Origin: Pukyongia sp.
Lineage (GTDB): Bacteria; Bacteroidota; Bacteroidia; Flavobacteriales; Flavobacteriaceae
DNA: 64,000 bases
Direction of reading: 5' to 3'
Assembly: GCA_030148705.1 (NCBI GenBank)
Contig: JASBSY010000017.1
Span: forward strand, 62,001 to 126,000
A program made the position numbers and the translations under genes. How positions within the stretch are numbered: position 1 is the first letter of the stretch; the number at the start of each line of letters is the position of its first letter. Shown in pieces: positions 62,910-64,000 of the stretch. The notes under the pieces were generated by a model. The model saw nothing but the letters and a program-made list of their open reading frames with translations. It was not told the origin of the DNA and ran no database searches.

Positions 62910-64000
62910 ATGAAAATCATTATTGCGGGAGCAGGTGAAGTTGGATTTCATTTAGCTAAACTCCTATCCTTCGAATCGCAGGATATCACATTAATAGACA
63001 CCAATCGCGAATCGCTGGCCTATGCAGATACACATCTGGATATCAGGGTAGTTCGCGGGGACGCTACATCCATTTCTCTTTTGAAGGATTCTAAGGTGAG
63101 CAACACCGATTTGGTTATTGCAGTTACTTCCAGTGAAACTACTAATATCACCGTATGTGTACTTGCGAAACAACTCGGAGCCAAAAGAACGATTGCCCGA
63201 ATTTCCAATACCGAATTCATCGAGAATAAGGATGTTTTAGGATTTACCAAATTTGGAATAGACGAATTGATCTCACCCGAATCCCTGGCCGCCAATGAAA
63301 TCGAGTTATTACTCAATCAGAGTGCCTTTAACGATACTTACGAATTCGACGATGGCGCCCTAACTATGATCGGACTATCCTTATCGCGTACCGCAGCCTT
63401 TGTTGGGAAGACCGTAAAGGAAATTGGCGCGAAATACCCCGATTTGGATTATGTGCCGATTGCAATTCAAAGGTATGGGACCCAATACACCCTAATACCA
63501 CGCGGGGATACGCAGTTCAGGGAAGGGGATCAGGTTTATTTCACCACCACCCCAAAAGGAGTGGATTATATTTATAAACTTTCGGGTAAAGTACGTGAGG
63601 AAATTAGAAACGTAATGATACTCGGCGGAAGTGAGATAGGCTATAAGACTGCCAGGGACCTCTGCAATAACCGTTTTAACGTAAAGCTTATTGAAAGCAG
63701 CAAGGAAAAAGCCTTCGAGATAGCCGATGATATCCCGGGTTGCCTGGTAATTAATGGCGATGGACGAAATGTAGAGTTGCTGGAAGAAGAGGCCATACAG
63801 GAAATGGACGCGTTTATTTCGGTAACAGGTAACAGCGAAACCAATATCATGTCCTGCCTGGTAGCCAAATCTAAGGGTGTTCGAAAGACCATCGCCCTCG
63901 TGGAAAACATGGATTATTTCCAACTTTCTCATTCGATTGGAATCGATACCCTCATCAATAAGAAACTCCTGGCTGCCAACAATATCTTCAGGTATATTCG
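62910..64000 (+). CDS. trkA: Trk system K+ uptake regulatory protein TrkA, 3' end beyond the window
   Basis: TrkA is the peripheral NAD-binding regulator of the Trk potassium transporter. 363 residues are visible and the frame is open to the window end; the usual length is about 450. The first RCK unit starts MKIIIAGAGEVGFHLAKLLS, with IDTNRESLAYADTHLDIRVVRGDA. It is followed by a TrkA-C segment (about 130-220) and a second nucleotide-binding unit (VMILGGSEIGYKTARDL, INGDGRNVELLEEE). The partner channel gene trkH would be expected downstream, outside the window. Confidence 0.92.
   Translation, partial: MKIIIAGAGEVGFHLAKLLSFESQDITLIDTNRESLAYADTHLDIRVVRGDATSISLLKDSKVSNTDLVIAVTSSETTNITVCVLAKQLGAKRTIARISNTEFIENKDVLGFTKFGIDELISPESLAANEIELLLNQSAFNDTYEFDDGALTMIGLSLSRTAAFVGKTVKEIGAKYPDLDYVPIAIQRYGTQYTLIPRGDTQFREGDQVYFTTTPKGVDYIYKLSGKVREEIRNVMILGGSEIGYKTARDLCNNRFNVKLIESSKEKAFEIADDIPGCLVINGDGRNVELLEEEAIQEMDAFISVTGNSETNIMSCLVAKSKGVRKTIALVENMDYFQLSHSIGIDTLINKKLLAANNIFRYI

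Overview
The window comes from a gliding marine-type member of the Flavobacteriaceae (Bacteroidota). The evidence is concordant. There are gliding genes gldB and gldC, the type IX secretion (T9SS) gene porT, and four secreted proteins, each with a signal peptide and a C-terminal T9SS sorting domain. The lipid-modified TamA variant TamL is present. The primary sigma factor has the short Bacteroidota form, and many intergenic regions carry the matching promoter box TAnnTTTG. Protein families and gene order (nadE/gldB/gldC, ubiE/porT, mraZ through ftsZ) fit this family. No prophage, insertion sequence or CRISPR array is visible.

Layout. 1-8.8 kb: the 3' tip of aroA, queA, a secreted trypsin-fold protease, rlmN, a secreted T9SS protein, a polyprenyl diphosphate synthase, and a three-gene unit of ECF sigma factor, membrane partner and outer-membrane barrel. 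8.9-15.2 kb: dnaG, an atypical response regulator, nadE, gldB-gldC, engB and an alpha/beta hydrolase. 15.4-31.1 kb: one long division and cell-wall (dcw) operon, mraZ-rsmH-ftsL-ftsI-murE-mraY-murD-ftsW-murG-murC-ftsQ-ftsA-ftsZ, tightly packed and headed by four MraZ boxes. 31.1-32.5 kb: yqeY, tRNA-Arg(TCG) with a stack of hairpins, and a small unknown gene. 32.6-40.6 kb: an unusual locus of two class-A beta-lactamase-fold hydrolases, a nucleotide-translocase-like protein fused to HEAT repeats, and an exported dikinase ordered like alpha-glucan, water dikinase. 40.9-45.8 kb: an MtfA-like peptidase, ypdA, a secreted beta-propeller, a membrane AraC regulator and rpe. 45.85-46.95 kb: a repeat-rich scar holding a decapitated BLUF photoreceptor gene. 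47.0-64 kb: rpoD, a 1257-residue modular secreted protein, pnp, rpsO, a lipoprotein, accD, fbaA, tamL, an rRNA/tRNA methyltransferase of the SpoU family, porT, ubiE and the first 80% of trkA.

How the genes fit together. Most of the window is housekeeping: peptidoglycan synthesis and septation (dcw), lipid synthesis (accD), glycolysis (fbaA), menaquinone (polyprenyl synthase, ubiE), RNA turnover (pnp, rpsO) and replication priming (dnaG). Around it sit surface functions: T9SS (porT) and its cargo, gliding (gldBC), and outer-membrane assembly (tamL).

The most interesting points are: (i) the putative exported-dikinase/nucleotide-translocase locus; (ii) loss of all four zinc ligands in both DnaG and AccD; (iii) a response regulator whose phosphoacceptor Asp is Glu; (iv) a tRNA-Arg in which the D-loop/T-loop tertiary pair 19-56 appears switched from G-C to A-U; (v) the BLUF pseudogene and repeat scar; and (vi) very compact transcription, with near-leaderless genes, interleaved divergent promoters and five convergent gene pairs that abut or overlap. 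All functional calls were made by reading the sequence, without database searches.
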